Below are positions 1-5,792 of a stretch of DNA of 20,527 nt, piece after piece. The translations under genes were made by a program, and so were the position numbers. The notes beneath the pieces were generated by a model. It saw only the letters and a program-made list of their open reading frames with translations. It did not search any database and was not told the origin of the DNA. The stretch's first letter is position 1, and each line of letters starts with the position of its first letter. The stretch is from a virus. The stretch lies in IMG/VR virus record IMGVR_UViG_3300007640_006651, positions 1-20,527 of that record. One strand, given 5' to 3'.

Positions 1-297
1 GAAACCATCAATTCGATGGACTATAACACTGGATATCAATATTCCGTATCTGGATCTGGTATCACTCCAACAGGTGCATTGTCGCCAACTACATCTACTT
101 CTACATCGACCATAGACGGGGTAACTTCTACATGGACAGGAATAGGAAGCAAACCAAACTTCACACATACAACTCCAGGAGCGGCATTTCAGTTTGCAGA
201 AACTTATCGTGGTCCTGGTTTAAGCAATCAAACAATAATTCAGAGAGTCACAGAAGTAGAATCAATAACCGACACTACAAGTATCTTCTCGCAGTAA
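1..297 (+). CDS. C-terminal part of a phage structural-type protein (5' end outside window)
   Basis: Frame +1 is open from the first base, so this is the last 98 residues of a longer protein and the ATG at 16 is probably internal. The visible part is Ser/Thr/Gly-rich with a run of alternating S and T (about residues 29-37), then a segment containing YRGPGLSNQT and a C-terminus ending SIFSQ. This composition is typical of virion structural or fibre-associated proteins and I recall similar C-termini in T4-like cyanophages, but no catalytic motif is visible and I assign no function. It is the first of two rightward genes that end at a strand switch near 930. The next reading frame overlaps its 3' end. 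Identity uncertain; that it is coding is fairly sure. Confidence 0.72.
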   Translation, partial: ETINSMDYNTGYQYSVSGSGITPTGALSPTTSTSTSTIDGVTSTWTGIGSKPNFTHTTPGAAFQFAETYRGPGLSNQTIIQRVTEVESITDTTSIFSQ

Positions 298-938
298 TTT
301 CTTGTGGAATATTATCACCGTCTGCTGCGTTATCTGAAACTGTTGGTGGTGTTAGCGCCACCGCTGCTCCTGTTGCTAATAGTAGTGGTTCTGTTACAAA
401 TCAAGCGATACAAGTATTACAAGGACCTTATATCACCAACACCTACGGGAATGGAATCCAATGCCAAGGTCCCACTAGAAATTTCACCCCTTACGTAACT
501 GGAAGCATCTCTGCTCAGAAACCTTGGGAACCTTATTATAATGATAATGTATATGATATGAGAGACTTTGATGAAGATGGAGCACCAGATAATCCTGGTG
601 ATGTGTTGTATCGTGTTCCTATCAGAACAGGACAAAAAGATAATTACAACCTTGGAGTTGGATTCTCTATTACTTGGTCTGAACCATTAGATAAAAAACT
701 TCAGGCACAATGTAAAGAAGCAGCTGCTGCTAACATAGAAATGATGAAGCAACTCACTGCTAATAAGAGATTAGATTTTGAGATTGCAAGACTTAAAAAC
801 TGTGGGGAATTAATGAAGCAGGGTATTACTTTCCACCCTAAGAGTCCTTACTATAAAGTCTGTGCAGATGTTGTGGTTCAGAACGTAACTACAGTTCCTA
901 AGCACGAACATCCACACATACATAAAATCAACCCCTAA
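261..938 (+). CDS. Secreted cyanophage structural-type hypothetical protein; start codon unclear
   Basis: The frame is open from an ATG at 132, but residues coded before about 261 look like an out-of-frame shadow of the upstream gene. Convincing protein begins with KYLLAVISCGILSPSAAL, a signal-peptide-like stretch, followed by a conserved-looking body containing GSVTNQAIQVLQGPY, an Asp-rich segment (DFDEDGAPDNPGD) that could bind a metal ion, several cysteines and a His-rich tail (KHEHPHIHK). There is no ATG, GTG or TTG near the signal peptide; the closest rare start in frame is an ATC at 261, so the start given is a best guess. The sequence resembles hypothetical proteins I recall from T4-like cyanophages. 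The stop at 938 overlaps the convergent gene by 11 bp. Confidence 0.7.
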   Translation: MNNRHYKYLLAVISCGILSPSAALSETVGGVSATAAPVANSSGSVTNQAIQVLQGPYITNTYGNGIQCQGPTRNFTPYVTGSISAQKPWEPYYNDNVYDMRDFDEDGAPDNPGDVLYRVPIRTGQKDNYNLGVGFSITWSEPLDKKLQAQCKEAAAANIEMMKQLTANKRLDFEIARLKNCGELMKQGITFHPKSPYYKVCADVVVQNVTTVPKHEHPHIHKINP

Positions 939-1617
939 GATGCTTTTGTTCCATTCTTCTTTCGAAGACTGACTTAACTACTTCTTTCTTACCACGCATC
1001 TTGGCAATCTTATTAACCAATTTTTTAACTATTGGTTTAACTGCTTTTAGGACTATATCTGCAATGGGTTTTGCGAATATCGCCGCACCAGCAGCAGTGG
1101 CGGCAATGACTGATGTTTGAATCACGATTCCTGGTTCTGGTAAGTATTCTTTATGCCAAGGTATATCAGGTTCGGAAGGAACTTCTATAATGTTCTTCTC
1201 ACATTTCCTTAACTGAACATTATAAGTCTCATCGGGTAAACAATTTACTGTGTTTACTTCTGGTATTTTTGGAAGAGAAACCTGCTGTGGAGGATTTGGT
1301 TTCTCTGGTTTTTTATATGGAGGAAGTTTAGCAGGACGTGTTGGTATCACTTCCTCTGGAGTAAACTCTATTGGATTGAATGAAGGAACACCAGCATCAC
1401 AATAAGTCAGAACACCATTTGGGTCATCTGACTGAATAGTCTTAGATTTACTTTTGCTACTATGAGCTTCCACACATCCAGGAATATCAACTATTGGCAA
1501 TCCAATGTTAGTAGTTACTGGAACTATTGGTGGTAAAGATTGTGATGGTTCAAATATCCAAGTAGAAACTTCTGGTATATCAAGCTTCCGAGTTTTAATC
1601 TCTGGAATGTTTGGCAT
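928..1617 (-). CDS. Proline-rich protein with C-terminal membrane segment
   Basis: 229 residues of unknown function. The first 160 residues are rich in Pro, Ile and Val (for example PPIVPVTTNIGLP and KLPPYKKPEKPNPP) with four cysteines, suggesting an extended, perhaps surface-exposed or virion protein. Residues about 164-182 (GIVIQTSVIAATAAGAAIFA) form a hydrophobic, Ala-rich likely membrane segment, followed by a very basic tail with repeated VKK/KMRGKK patterns, so the C-terminus would be expected in the cytoplasm. The start is fixed by a TAATG overlap with the preceding 43-residue gene, implying translational coupling. It is the last gene of the leftward block and converges with the rightward structural gene. 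Confidence 0.75.
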   Translation of the reverse strand: MPNIPEIKTRKLDIPEVSTWIFEPSQSLPPIVPVTTNIGLPIVDIPGCVEAHSSKSKSKTIQSDDPNGVLTYCDAGVPSFNPIEFTPEEVIPTRPAKLPPYKKPEKPNPPQQVSLPKIPEVNTVNCLPDETYNVQLRKCEKNIIEVPSEPDIPWHKEYLPEPGIVIQTSVIAATAAGAAIFAKPIADIVLKAVKPIVKKLVNKIAKMRGKKEVVKSVFERRMEQKHLRG

Positions 1618-1748
1618 TAGTCGTGGTGAAATACTCCTTTAAAAATATTACCAATAGCACCAAAAAAATGATAGAAGATCACGTAGAGAAAAAATGTCTT
1701 CTCTGGATTTCTTTTGGTTTCTTTTTTCTTATAAGCGCCAACTGCCAT
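1617..1748 (-). CDS. Small basic/hydrophobic protein (43 aa)
   Basis: A short reading frame, ATG at 1748 and TAA at 1617-1619, whose stop overlaps the ATG of the next gene (TAATG). The product begins MAVGAYKKKETKRNPEK, a Lys-rich head, and continues into an aromatic and hydrophobic stretch (TFFLYVIFYHFFGAIGNIF) long enough for one membrane span, ending VFHHD. The coupling to the downstream membrane protein and the basic-then-hydrophobic layout argue that it is real. No Shine-Dalgarno sequence is visible; the region just upstream is occupied by an AT-rich 15-bp hairpin with a T-run. Function unknown. Confidence 0.6.
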   Translation of the reverse strand: MAVGAYKKKETKRNPEKTFFLYVIFYHFFGAIGNIFKGVFHHD

Positions 1749-1750
1749 GG

Positions 1751-1800
1751 TTAAAAAAATAATATTCTTATATTATTTACCAAAAAAATAATATAAGAAT
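1751..1800 (-). terminator. AT-rich perfect hairpin with T-run, likely terminator
   Basis: Arms 1764-1778 and 1786-1800 are perfect 15-bp inverted repeats (ATTCTTATATTATTT) around a 7-base loop. Reading leftward, the second arm is followed within a few bases by seven Ts, as in a factor-independent terminator, although the stem has almost no G or C. It sits 20 bp after the nuclease stop and 16 bp before the ATG of the 43-residue gene, so it could terminate the nuclease transcript or shape the leader of the next mRNA. Confidence 0.5.
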
Positions 1801-1819
1801 TAATAATAGTTACTTTTTA

Positions 1820-2278
1820 TTAAATAAGGGTGCCATGAGTACGACGAATTTCTCTTAGTTCTTCAAAGTTCTTTTGCTTTGTTCCACCGTCATATGCCCA
1901 AGCATATCCTTCAGTAATCATTTGTTCGTTGAGGGACAATTCTGAGTCCCCAATGTATAACCAGCCCAAAAGACGACCATACTTGCCGACGCCACCAACA
2001 AGTTCAGTCCTAATAACAAGGTCATCGTCACCAGCCACAGCACCTTCCAGTTTCTCTTTGAGCCAGTTAGTAGCGTCATAACCAAGTGCCTTTTCTTCTT
2101 CATCTCTAGTGCGTTTCTCTGGAGTGTCAACTCCAGCAACTCTTACACGTTCTTTTTTGTACAAGTCAAATCCTAGGTCAATAGTAACATCAATAGTGTC
2201 ACCATCAACCACTCTGTTGATCTCCACTACTCGGAAGTTGTAGCAACTCTTCCTGCTTGGTGGTGTCATTGCTCCCAT
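1820..2278 (-). CDS. Staphylococcal nuclease-like (thermonuclease) endonuclease
   Basis: 152 residues with a complete SNase/OB-fold pattern. The motif VVDGDTIDV (residues 23-31) supplies the calcium-ligand aspartates, RVAGVDTPE (46-54) carries the catalytic Arg46, Asp51 and Glu54 (equivalent to SNase Arg35, Asp40, Glu43), and YGRLLG (100-105) supplies Arg102, equivalent to SNase Arg87. SNase-family enzymes cleave DNA and RNA phosphodiester bonds with calcium. No signal peptide is evident, so it should act in the host cytoplasm or in the particle; host DNA breakdown is a plausible role (inference). The ATG at 2278 has a GGAG seven bases upstream. The 5' end overlaps the preceding small membrane-protein gene by 74 bp. 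Confidence 0.92.
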   Translation of the reverse strand: MGAMTPPSRKSCYNFRVVEINRVVDGDTIDVTIDLGFDLYKKERVRVAGVDTPEKRTRDEEEKALGYDATNWLKEKLEGAVAGDDDLVIRTELVGGVGKYGRLLGWLYIGDSELSLNEQMITEGYAWAYDGGTKQKNFEELREIRRTHGTLI

Positions 2279-2396
2279 CTTGCATCTCCATATATGCCAT
2301 TCTTAATATATAGACAACACAATATAGTGTAAAAGCAAGTCCACAACAAAGAAGAATTATGACACTCCAAACTGGAGAATTAATATCGACTTCCAT
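2205..2396 (-). CDS. Small single-span membrane protein (63 aa)
   Basis: After a short acidic head (MEVDINSP) residues 9-32 (WSVIILLCCGLAFTLYCVVY region) form a clear membrane span, followed by a polar, Gln/Asp/Ser-rich tail (about 30 residues). The start ATG overlaps the stop of the upstream gene (TAATG at 2394-2398), so it is probably translationally coupled. Its last 74 bp overlap the nuclease gene in another frame, and its coding sequence carries the nuclease ribosome-binding site. Size and topology would suit a lysis accessory or inner-membrane host-takeover protein, but nothing in the sequence proves either. Confidence 0.7.
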   Translation of the reverse strand: MEVDINSPVWSVIILLCCGLAFTLYCVVYILRMAYMEMQDGSNDTTKQEELLQLPSSGDQQSG

Positions 2397-2734
2397 TATC
2401 CTTTAGAAGAATCTTTCTCTTCTTTTTTAGCAACTACATTAGTAGTATTATTACCATTACCATTGCCATTACCATTGCCACCACTAGATTTGGATGGAGT
2501 CACTCCAAAAGTAGCTAAAGTCCCAGTAAAAACGCTGGCAATAAAAGTTGGATCAATTTTTTGTTGAGGAATTCCAGGAATAGAAACATAATTAAGAGTT
2601 AATATTGCACCCGTCCAACCCAATACAATTAGTCTAACTAAACTGGATATTCCTTCTTCATGCCAATTAAATTCATGATCATCATGCTCATCTTTCTTTT
2701 TCTTGGGAAGCATTGATCTTATGATTGACTTCAT
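2396..2734 (-). CDS. Two-span membrane protein, holin-like in layout
   Basis: 112 residues: a charged N-terminus (KKKKDEHDDHE, about 11-21), a first hydrophobic span (LVRLIVLGWTGAILTLNYV, about 32-50), a short Pro-rich turn (SIPGIPQQ), a weaker second span (IASVFTGTLATFGV, about 65-78), then a GNGNGNGNGN low-complexity linker and a Lys/Glu-rich tail. Two spans with charged ends resemble class II holins, and a secreted muramidase is encoded a little upstream in the same direction, but holins cannot be assigned by sequence alone and the charge layout is not diagnostic. It is coupled to the next gene by a TAATG overlap. Confidence 0.72.
   Translation of the reverse strand: MKSIIRSMLPKKKKDEHDDHEFNWHEEGISSLVRLIVLGWTGAILTLNYVSIPGIPQQKIDPTFIASVFTGTLATFGVTPSKSSGGNGNGNGNGNNTTNVVAKKEEKDSSKG
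2451..2480. repeat. Hexanucleotide tandem repeat coding (Gly-Asn)n
   Basis: Five consecutive 6-bp units of the form TTACCA or TTGCCA on the + strand encode the GNGNGNGNGN linker of the two-span membrane protein. Such a run is prone to slippage, and changes would lengthen or shorten the linker by two residues without breaking the frame. Confidence 0.8.
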
Positions 2735-2739
2735 ATTAT

Positions 2740-2934
2740 TTATGGAATAAGAGAATCAACTGATATATTTGTAGAGTTCAGTTGATTATATTTAGTACAG
2801 AGTACTTCACTAGATTCATGTTCCCATTTGTGATATAAACTTTTAAGATGTTTTGTATATTCAAAACCATCACATAATCTCATTTCATCAGCAACGATGG
2901 TTTTAATTAAAACTTCTCTTGTTAGCTTAGTCAT
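2740..2934 (-). CDS. Hypothetical protein (64 aa)
   Basis: A short soluble-looking protein, MTKLTREVLIKTIVADEMRL onward, with mixed charge, a predicted helical N-terminal half and no membrane span or known motif. The gene is in line with its neighbours, five bases upstream of the next ATG. It follows a 138-bp non-coding stretch containing a late-promoter-like AATAAATA at 3046-3053, so it may be the first gene of a late sub-operon running leftward to 928. Function not recognised. Confidence 0.65.
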   Translation of the reverse strand: MTKLTREVLIKTIVADEMRLCDGFEYTKHLKSLYHKWEHESSEVLCTKYNQLNSTNISVDSLIP

Positions 2935-3072
2935 ACTACTTTTTAAGATTCCAACAAAAAATTATTTTTAACATAATAAAAATTTTAATCTCAAGATAAT
3001 TTTTCTTGGGTTTCTAGTCCAAAAAAATTTTTTTGGACATGAAAATATTTATTAAGAAGTTTAAGTTAAGAA
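2935..3072 (-). promoter_or_regulatory. Intergenic region with late-promoter-like box and palindromes
   Basis: This 138-bp gap has no gene. Reading leftward it contains AATAAATA (3046-3053), one base away from the T4-type late promoter consensus TATAAATA, then a perfect 22-bp palindrome (3017-3038: GTCC, seven A, seven T, GGAC), then a CAAGA/TCTTG mini-hairpin around 2993-3008, then very AT-rich sequence. The palindrome has no T-run of its own beyond its core, so it could be a terminator stem for the HEGWH gene upstream or a protein-binding site. Confidence 0.45.
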
Positions 3073-3741
3073 TTATTTAATAAATCCTTCCTCACGTAAC
3101 CACTTCTCAGTCAGTGGTGTTGGTTTGTAATCAGACCACATTGTACCAGTAGCACAAGACTTCAATGCCTTAGCAGTCATACCTTCAGTCTTACCTGCCC
3201 ACATTGCTTCTGCTTCCCAGGGCACAGCAAACTTAGGATAAGTCTTTTCTGTGATCTCACGCCAGATCTTAGGAACATCTTCCTCTGGTTTGATGATGGC
3301 AATCATACTATTTTTAATAGTGCCTGCCATACAATCTTGAGCAGCGTGCCATCCTTCATGACGCATAACAGTCATGAGAACACCAGGAAGACGCATGTAT
3401 GTCTTATTCAGAAAAAAGTTATTGCCAACTGTATGATAAACCCCACGATGCCCAACAGGAAAATATTTTTCGTCTGCTAGAAACACGTTAACTCCGACCT
3501 GACTAAGGGAAACGAGCATATTGTTGAACTCATCAGCAACAAAATCGTAATCACTATTGGGATGAGCATTAGCAATATCATTGATACTGAAGACTTGTTG
3601 GACATCTTTGGTGCATTCTCGAAGCAACATACAACCCATAGAGTCCATACTATAGAATTCTTTAATTAGTTTTTCTTGACCCGCAAATGCAGGAGAAGAT
3701 ATAAGTGCCATTCCCATAAGGGAAAATAAAAATTTTTTCAT
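3073..3741 (-). CDS. Secreted HEGWH protein, putative zinc metallopeptidase
   Basis: 222 residues. MKKFLFSLMGMALISSPAFA is a textbook signal peptide with a cleavage site after residue 20, so the mature protein should be exported to the periplasm. Residues 128-132, HEGWH, match the zincin HExxH motif inside the hydrophobic context VLMTVMRHEGWHAAQD; a downstream WEAEAMWA (175-182) offers a glutamate as a gluzincin-type third zinc ligand. Six cysteines could form disulfides in the periplasm. I do not recognise a named family. The 4-bp ATGA overlap with the preceding gene indicates coupling. A role in envelope modification or lysis is inference; a zinc-binding non-enzyme is possible. Confidence 0.78.
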   Translation of the reverse strand: MKKFLFSLMGMALISSPAFAGQEKLIKEFYSMDSMGCMLLRECTKDVQQVFSINDIANAHPNSDYDFVADEFNNMLVSLSQVGVNVFLADEKYFPVGHRGVYHTVGNNFFLNKTYMRLPGVLMTVMRHEGWHAAQDCMAGTIKNSMIAIIKPEEDVPKIWREITEKTYPKFAVPWEAEAMWAGKTEGMTAKALKSCATGTMWSDYKPTPLTEKWLREEGFIK

Positions 3742-3989
3742 AGGTTTGGAATATCAGGTCCAGTAGTAATAGGAATATCAGGTCCAGTAGTATCTGGTAT
3801 ATCTGGAGTTAAAGACTCTACAAGGGCAGGCAGTGCCTCTCTAACAGCGGTTGCAACCTCAGTAGTTACTTTTGCCCTTGCGTCTTCAATAAGAGTATCT
3901 TTATTAAGATACAAATAAAAACTACTACCAACTACACTAAGCGATACCAAACCAGATAACAAAGCAATTGTGTTAATTAGACTTTGCAT
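3738..3989 (-). CDS. Small membrane protein with DIP/TTG repeat tail
   Basis: 83 residues with a single N-terminal membrane span (about residues 7-27, IALLSGLVSLSVVGSSFYLYL), an amphipathic Ala/Glu/Val-rich helix, then a tail with repeated TPDIP-DTTGPDIP-ITTGPDIP units. The tail is encoded by a 24-bp tandem repeat at 3748-3795. It overlaps the upstream gene by 17 bp and the downstream HEGWH gene by ATGA. The single-span anchor plus extended tail resembles a spanin-like or virion-anchored linker, but there is no lipobox or firm evidence for that. Function unknown. Confidence 0.7.
   Translation of the reverse strand: MQSLINTIALLSGLVSLSVVGSSFYLYLNKDTLIEDARAKVTTEVATAVREALPALVESLTPDIPDTTGPDIPITTGPDIPNL
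3748..3795. repeat. 24-bp direct tandem repeat in membrane-protein tail
   Basis: Two adjacent copies of a 24-bp unit beginning GGAATATCAGGTCCAGTAGT (3748-3771 and 3772-3795, differing in the last bases), with a degenerate third unit following. They encode the GPDIP-TT repeats of the 83-residue protein, so copy-number change would extend the tail by eight residues. Confidence 0.8.
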
Positions 3990-4197
3990 AATTTTCCTTA
4001 TAGTATTTGAAAAGTCCTAAGGTAGAACTATTACCTTGAGAGACCCAATCATGAGCACATTCATAAATGGATCTGTTAGAGTATTTAGGTTCTTTATTCT
4101 CATTTAATTGACCCCCAAACTCTTGAAGAAGAGATGAGATGATAAGTTCTCTCAGCTCTAGTTTTTCTTCACTATATCTCCAGTCTAGTTGTGTCAT
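3973..4197 (-). CDS. Hypothetical protein (74 aa)
   Basis: Soluble, mixed-charge protein beginning MTQLDWRYSEEKLELRELI, with no membrane span or recognised motif. The ATG at 4197 is preferred because it forms an ATGA overlap with the stop of the muramidase gene; another in-frame ATG two codons upstream (4203) would give 76 residues. The 3' end overlaps the next gene by 17 bp. Function unknown; its place between a muramidase and a small membrane protein hints at a lysis or virion role only by association. Confidence 0.65.
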   Translation of the reverse strand: MTQLDWRYSEEKLELRELIISSLLQEFGGQLNENKEPKYSNRSIYECAHDWVSQGNSSTLGLFKYYKENYAKSN

Positions 4198-4841
4198 GAC
4201 CATATCAATTTTTTAGTGTAATCATAAGCATATTGTTGACGATATCCTTTGATACCCCAACCCAACCAGTAGTAAGCACCAACCATATACTGACTGACTG
4301 TTCTACCAGTTCCTTCAAACTCAGGCAGATACTTCTGGAAAGTATATTCGTTGATCATGTATGCTGTCTGACCCTCAAGCGAGGAAGGATCATAACCATA
4401 CTTCTTAGAGAACTTACCTAACCCCAGATAACGGTTCGTAGAGGTCCACTGAATGAGTCCGTAACCACCGCTATAGCAACGATCGTAAGGAACTCTAGCA
4501 CCTCCCTCACAAATATCGGGAATGAAGTTACTTTCTGATTTAATGTTTCCCATGATCGTTGCCAATGCATTACGATCTGAGATTCTTGTTTTCTCTTGAA
4601 GTTTTTCAAGGACATATTTCTCATTATCGTTACATTCTGGACACTTCCAGGATTTTTTTTCTACTGCAATTTCCAAAACTTTATCTGGATTAACAATTCC
4701 AACTCCTGGTTCAATAATAAGTGCAGGAGGATTTTTGATTTCGCTTATATTAGGATAAGCAGAAGCACATGCAGAGGAAATAATTCCTATTACAGGAAGT
4801 GCAAAAAATTTACGAAACATTAAATTAATAGAACTCGACAT
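4194..4841 (-). CDS. Secreted muramidase of the phage tail lysozyme type
   Basis: From the ATG at 4841 the product is 215 residues; a GTG at 4853 and an ATG at 4820 (which starts exactly at the signal peptide MFRKFFALPVIGIISSACA) are alternatives. After the signal region and a linker with a CPEC cysteine pair, residues about 92-165 match the tail-lysozyme domain: ALATIMGNIKSESNF with the candidate catalytic glutamate, then SGGYGLIQWTSTNRYLGL, the substrate-groove motif typical of lytic transglycosylase-like folds. It should cut peptidoglycan glycan strands outside the inner membrane, either as a secreted endolysin or as a virion-borne enzyme. A CTAAATAA late-promoter-like box lies about 40 bp upstream. 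Confidence 0.85.
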   Translation of the reverse strand: MSSSINLMFRKFFALPVIGIISSACASAYPNISEIKNPPALIIEPGVGIVNPDKVLEIAVEKKSWKCPECNDNEKYVLEKLQEKTRISDRNALATIMGNIKSESNFIPDICEGGARVPYDRCYSGGYGLIQWTSTNRYLGLGKFSKKYGYDPSSLEGQTAYMINEYTFQKYLPEFEGTGRTVSQYMVGAYYWLGWGIKGYRQQYAYDYTKKLIWS

Positions 4842-4880
4842 TCGTATCACCACAAAAGTGGGTACGACTCTTTGGTTGAC

Positions 4881-4888
4881 TTATTTAG
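4881..4888 (-). promoter_or_regulatory. Late-promoter-like box CTAAATAA
   Basis: On the - strand this reads CTAAATAA, close to the T4-like late promoter (TATAAATA) and to the CTAAATA variant I recall being proposed for cyanophages. It lies 40 bp upstream of the muramidase ATG at 4841 and just after a terminator, the position expected for a late promoter starting the lysis-type block. No transcription data are available here. Confidence 0.45.
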
Positions 4889-4910
4889 GCGAACTAACTT
4901 TACCACAAAA

Positions 4911-4933
4911 AAGAGGGGTAGTCAACCCCTCTT
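4911..4933 (-). terminator. Strong intrinsic terminator after hli
   Basis: Arms AAGAGGGGT (4911-4919) and ACCCCTCTT (4925-4933) form a 9-bp GC-rich stem with a 5-base loop; reading leftward it is followed by a run of six Ts (the last two Ts of the arm continuing into it). It lies 23 bp after the stop of the 39-residue Hli and should end the redox operon. The loop and adjacent base also spell TTGACT on the - strand, 17 bp before TAAAGT (4897-4902), so a weak promoter may be built on it. Confidence 0.85.
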
Positions 4934-4956
4934 CTCCAGTCACCTATAAGTATTAC

Positions 4957-5076
4957 TTACCAAATGCCTGGAATCAATTGTCCTGTTGTAAGATAAGACC
5001 CAACTCCAGCAATGAATCCAATCATTGCAAAACGGGCATTAAGAATTTCTGCTTCAGGTGTAAATCCAAATTTCAT
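4957..5076 (-). CDS. hli: High-light-inducible protein (Hli), 39 aa
   Basis: A 39-residue protein whose core, EILNARFAMIGFIAGVGSYL, is the chlorophyll-binding ExxNxRxAMxGF motif of one-helix Hli/CAB-like proteins, followed by TTGQLIPGIW. Hlis bind chlorophyll and carotenoid in the thylakoid membrane and protect photosystem II assembly and repair under light stress; phage copies are thought to keep host photosynthesis running during infection. GAGGAAAA upstream of the ATG is a strong ribosome-binding site and lies inside the end of the preceding gene, whose TAA is one base from this ATG. It ends the redox operon just before a terminator. Confidence 0.93.
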   Translation of the reverse strand: MKFGFTPEAEILNARFAMIGFIAGVGSYLTTGQLIPGIW

Positions 5077-5077
5077 T

Positions 5078-5248
5078 TTATTTTCCTCCAGAGGTAAATT
5101 GAGTGTGTGGATTTTTAGTTTTGTTTGCTATGATTACTTTACTACCATCATGAGTGAATACTAGTTCATCCTCATGATCCCAACAAAGTTCTTCATATAG
5201 AGCATTTAAACGTGACATGTCCTCATAAAGTGCATTTGGATTAGGCAT
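5078..5248 (-). CDS. Small acidic hypothetical protein (56 aa)
   Basis: ATG at 5248 overlaps the end of the peroxiredoxin gene by 8 bp; TAA at 5078-5080. The product (MPNPNALYEDMSRLNALYEE start) has an imperfect ALYED/ALYEE repeat forming a likely helix, a CWDHEDELVFTHDG segment, then a short beta-like stretch (KVIIANK) and a polar tail. Small proteins beginning with similar Leu-Tyr-Glu helices are, as I recall, common in T4-like cyanophages near photosynthesis genes, but their function is unknown. Its final codons carry the ribosome-binding site of hli. Tight packing on both sides supports it as a real gene. Confidence 0.75.
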   Translation of the reverse strand: MPNPNALYEDMSRLNALYEELCWDHEDELVFTHDGSKVIIANKTKNPHTQFTSGGK

Positions 5249-5765
5249 TTTGCTTCAACCAAGTAAGTACAGTATCAGGATTGCTCATTTCATAAGGGTC
5301 AATCGGACAATTTCCGATTTTCCCTGGTTCTTCAAACATAATTTCAATCTCACCATCGTTGACAATCATAGCATATCGCCAAGAGCGACTTCCAAAACCT
5401 AGGTTCGATTTATCGACAAGCATACCCATAGAAGAAGTAAACTCGCCGCTACCATCAGGGATGGGCTTGACATTCTGAACTCCTTGCTGTTTGAACCAAG
5501 CGTTCATAACAAAGGAATCATTTACAGAAATACAATAAACTTCATCAATGCCGAGTGCTTGGAACTCCTCATGGTTCTCATCATACCCAGGCAGTTGGTA
5601 GGTAGAGCAAGTAGGAGTAAATGCACCAGGGAGTGAGAATACAACTACACGCTTACCAGCAAACAGATCGTTGGTTGTGACATCTTGCCAACGGTAAGGG
5701 TTAGGTCCACCAATACTTTCATCGCGGACACGGGTGTGGAAGGTTACTTCAGGTACTCGGGTCAT
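5241..5765 (-). CDS. Peroxiredoxin of the PrxII/Prx5 type
   Basis: 174 residues, full length for the family. The thioredoxin-fold active site PGAFTPTCSTYQLPGY places the peroxidatic Cys at residue 53 with its conserved Pro and Thr partners; SRSWRYAMIVNDG (126-138) supplies the conserved active-site arginines, and Cys78 in YCISVND matches the second cysteine of plant and cyanobacterial PrxII. Such enzymes reduce hydrogen and alkyl peroxides using glutaredoxin/glutathione or thioredoxin, in the cytoplasm. In this operon it would limit peroxide generated by photosynthetic electron flow during infection (inference). There is no clear Shine-Dalgarno; a TATAAATT box lies at 5784-5791, 19 bp before the ATG. 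Confidence 0.95.
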   Translation of the reverse strand: MTRVPEVTFHTRVRDESIGGPNPYRWQDVTTNDLFAGKRVVVFSLPGAFTPTCSTYQLPGYDENHEEFQALGIDEVYCISVNDSFVMNAWFKQQGVQNVKPIPDGSGEFTSSMGMLVDKSNLGFGSRSWRYAMIVNDGEIEIMFEEPGKIGNCPIDPYEMSNPDTVLTWLKQNA

Positions 5766-5792
5766 AATTTGTTTATATTAAAAAATTTATAT

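Noticed and set aside
132-260. ATG at 132 as the start of the second + strand gene
   Set aside because: The added 43 residues are basic, low in hydrophobic order and read out of frame through a conserved-looking upstream protein; the signal peptide would then be internal.
417-635. 72-residue - strand frame opposite the structural gene
   Set aside because: It lies wholly antisense to a well-supported gene, has no ribosome-binding site and an Ile-rich unnatural composition.
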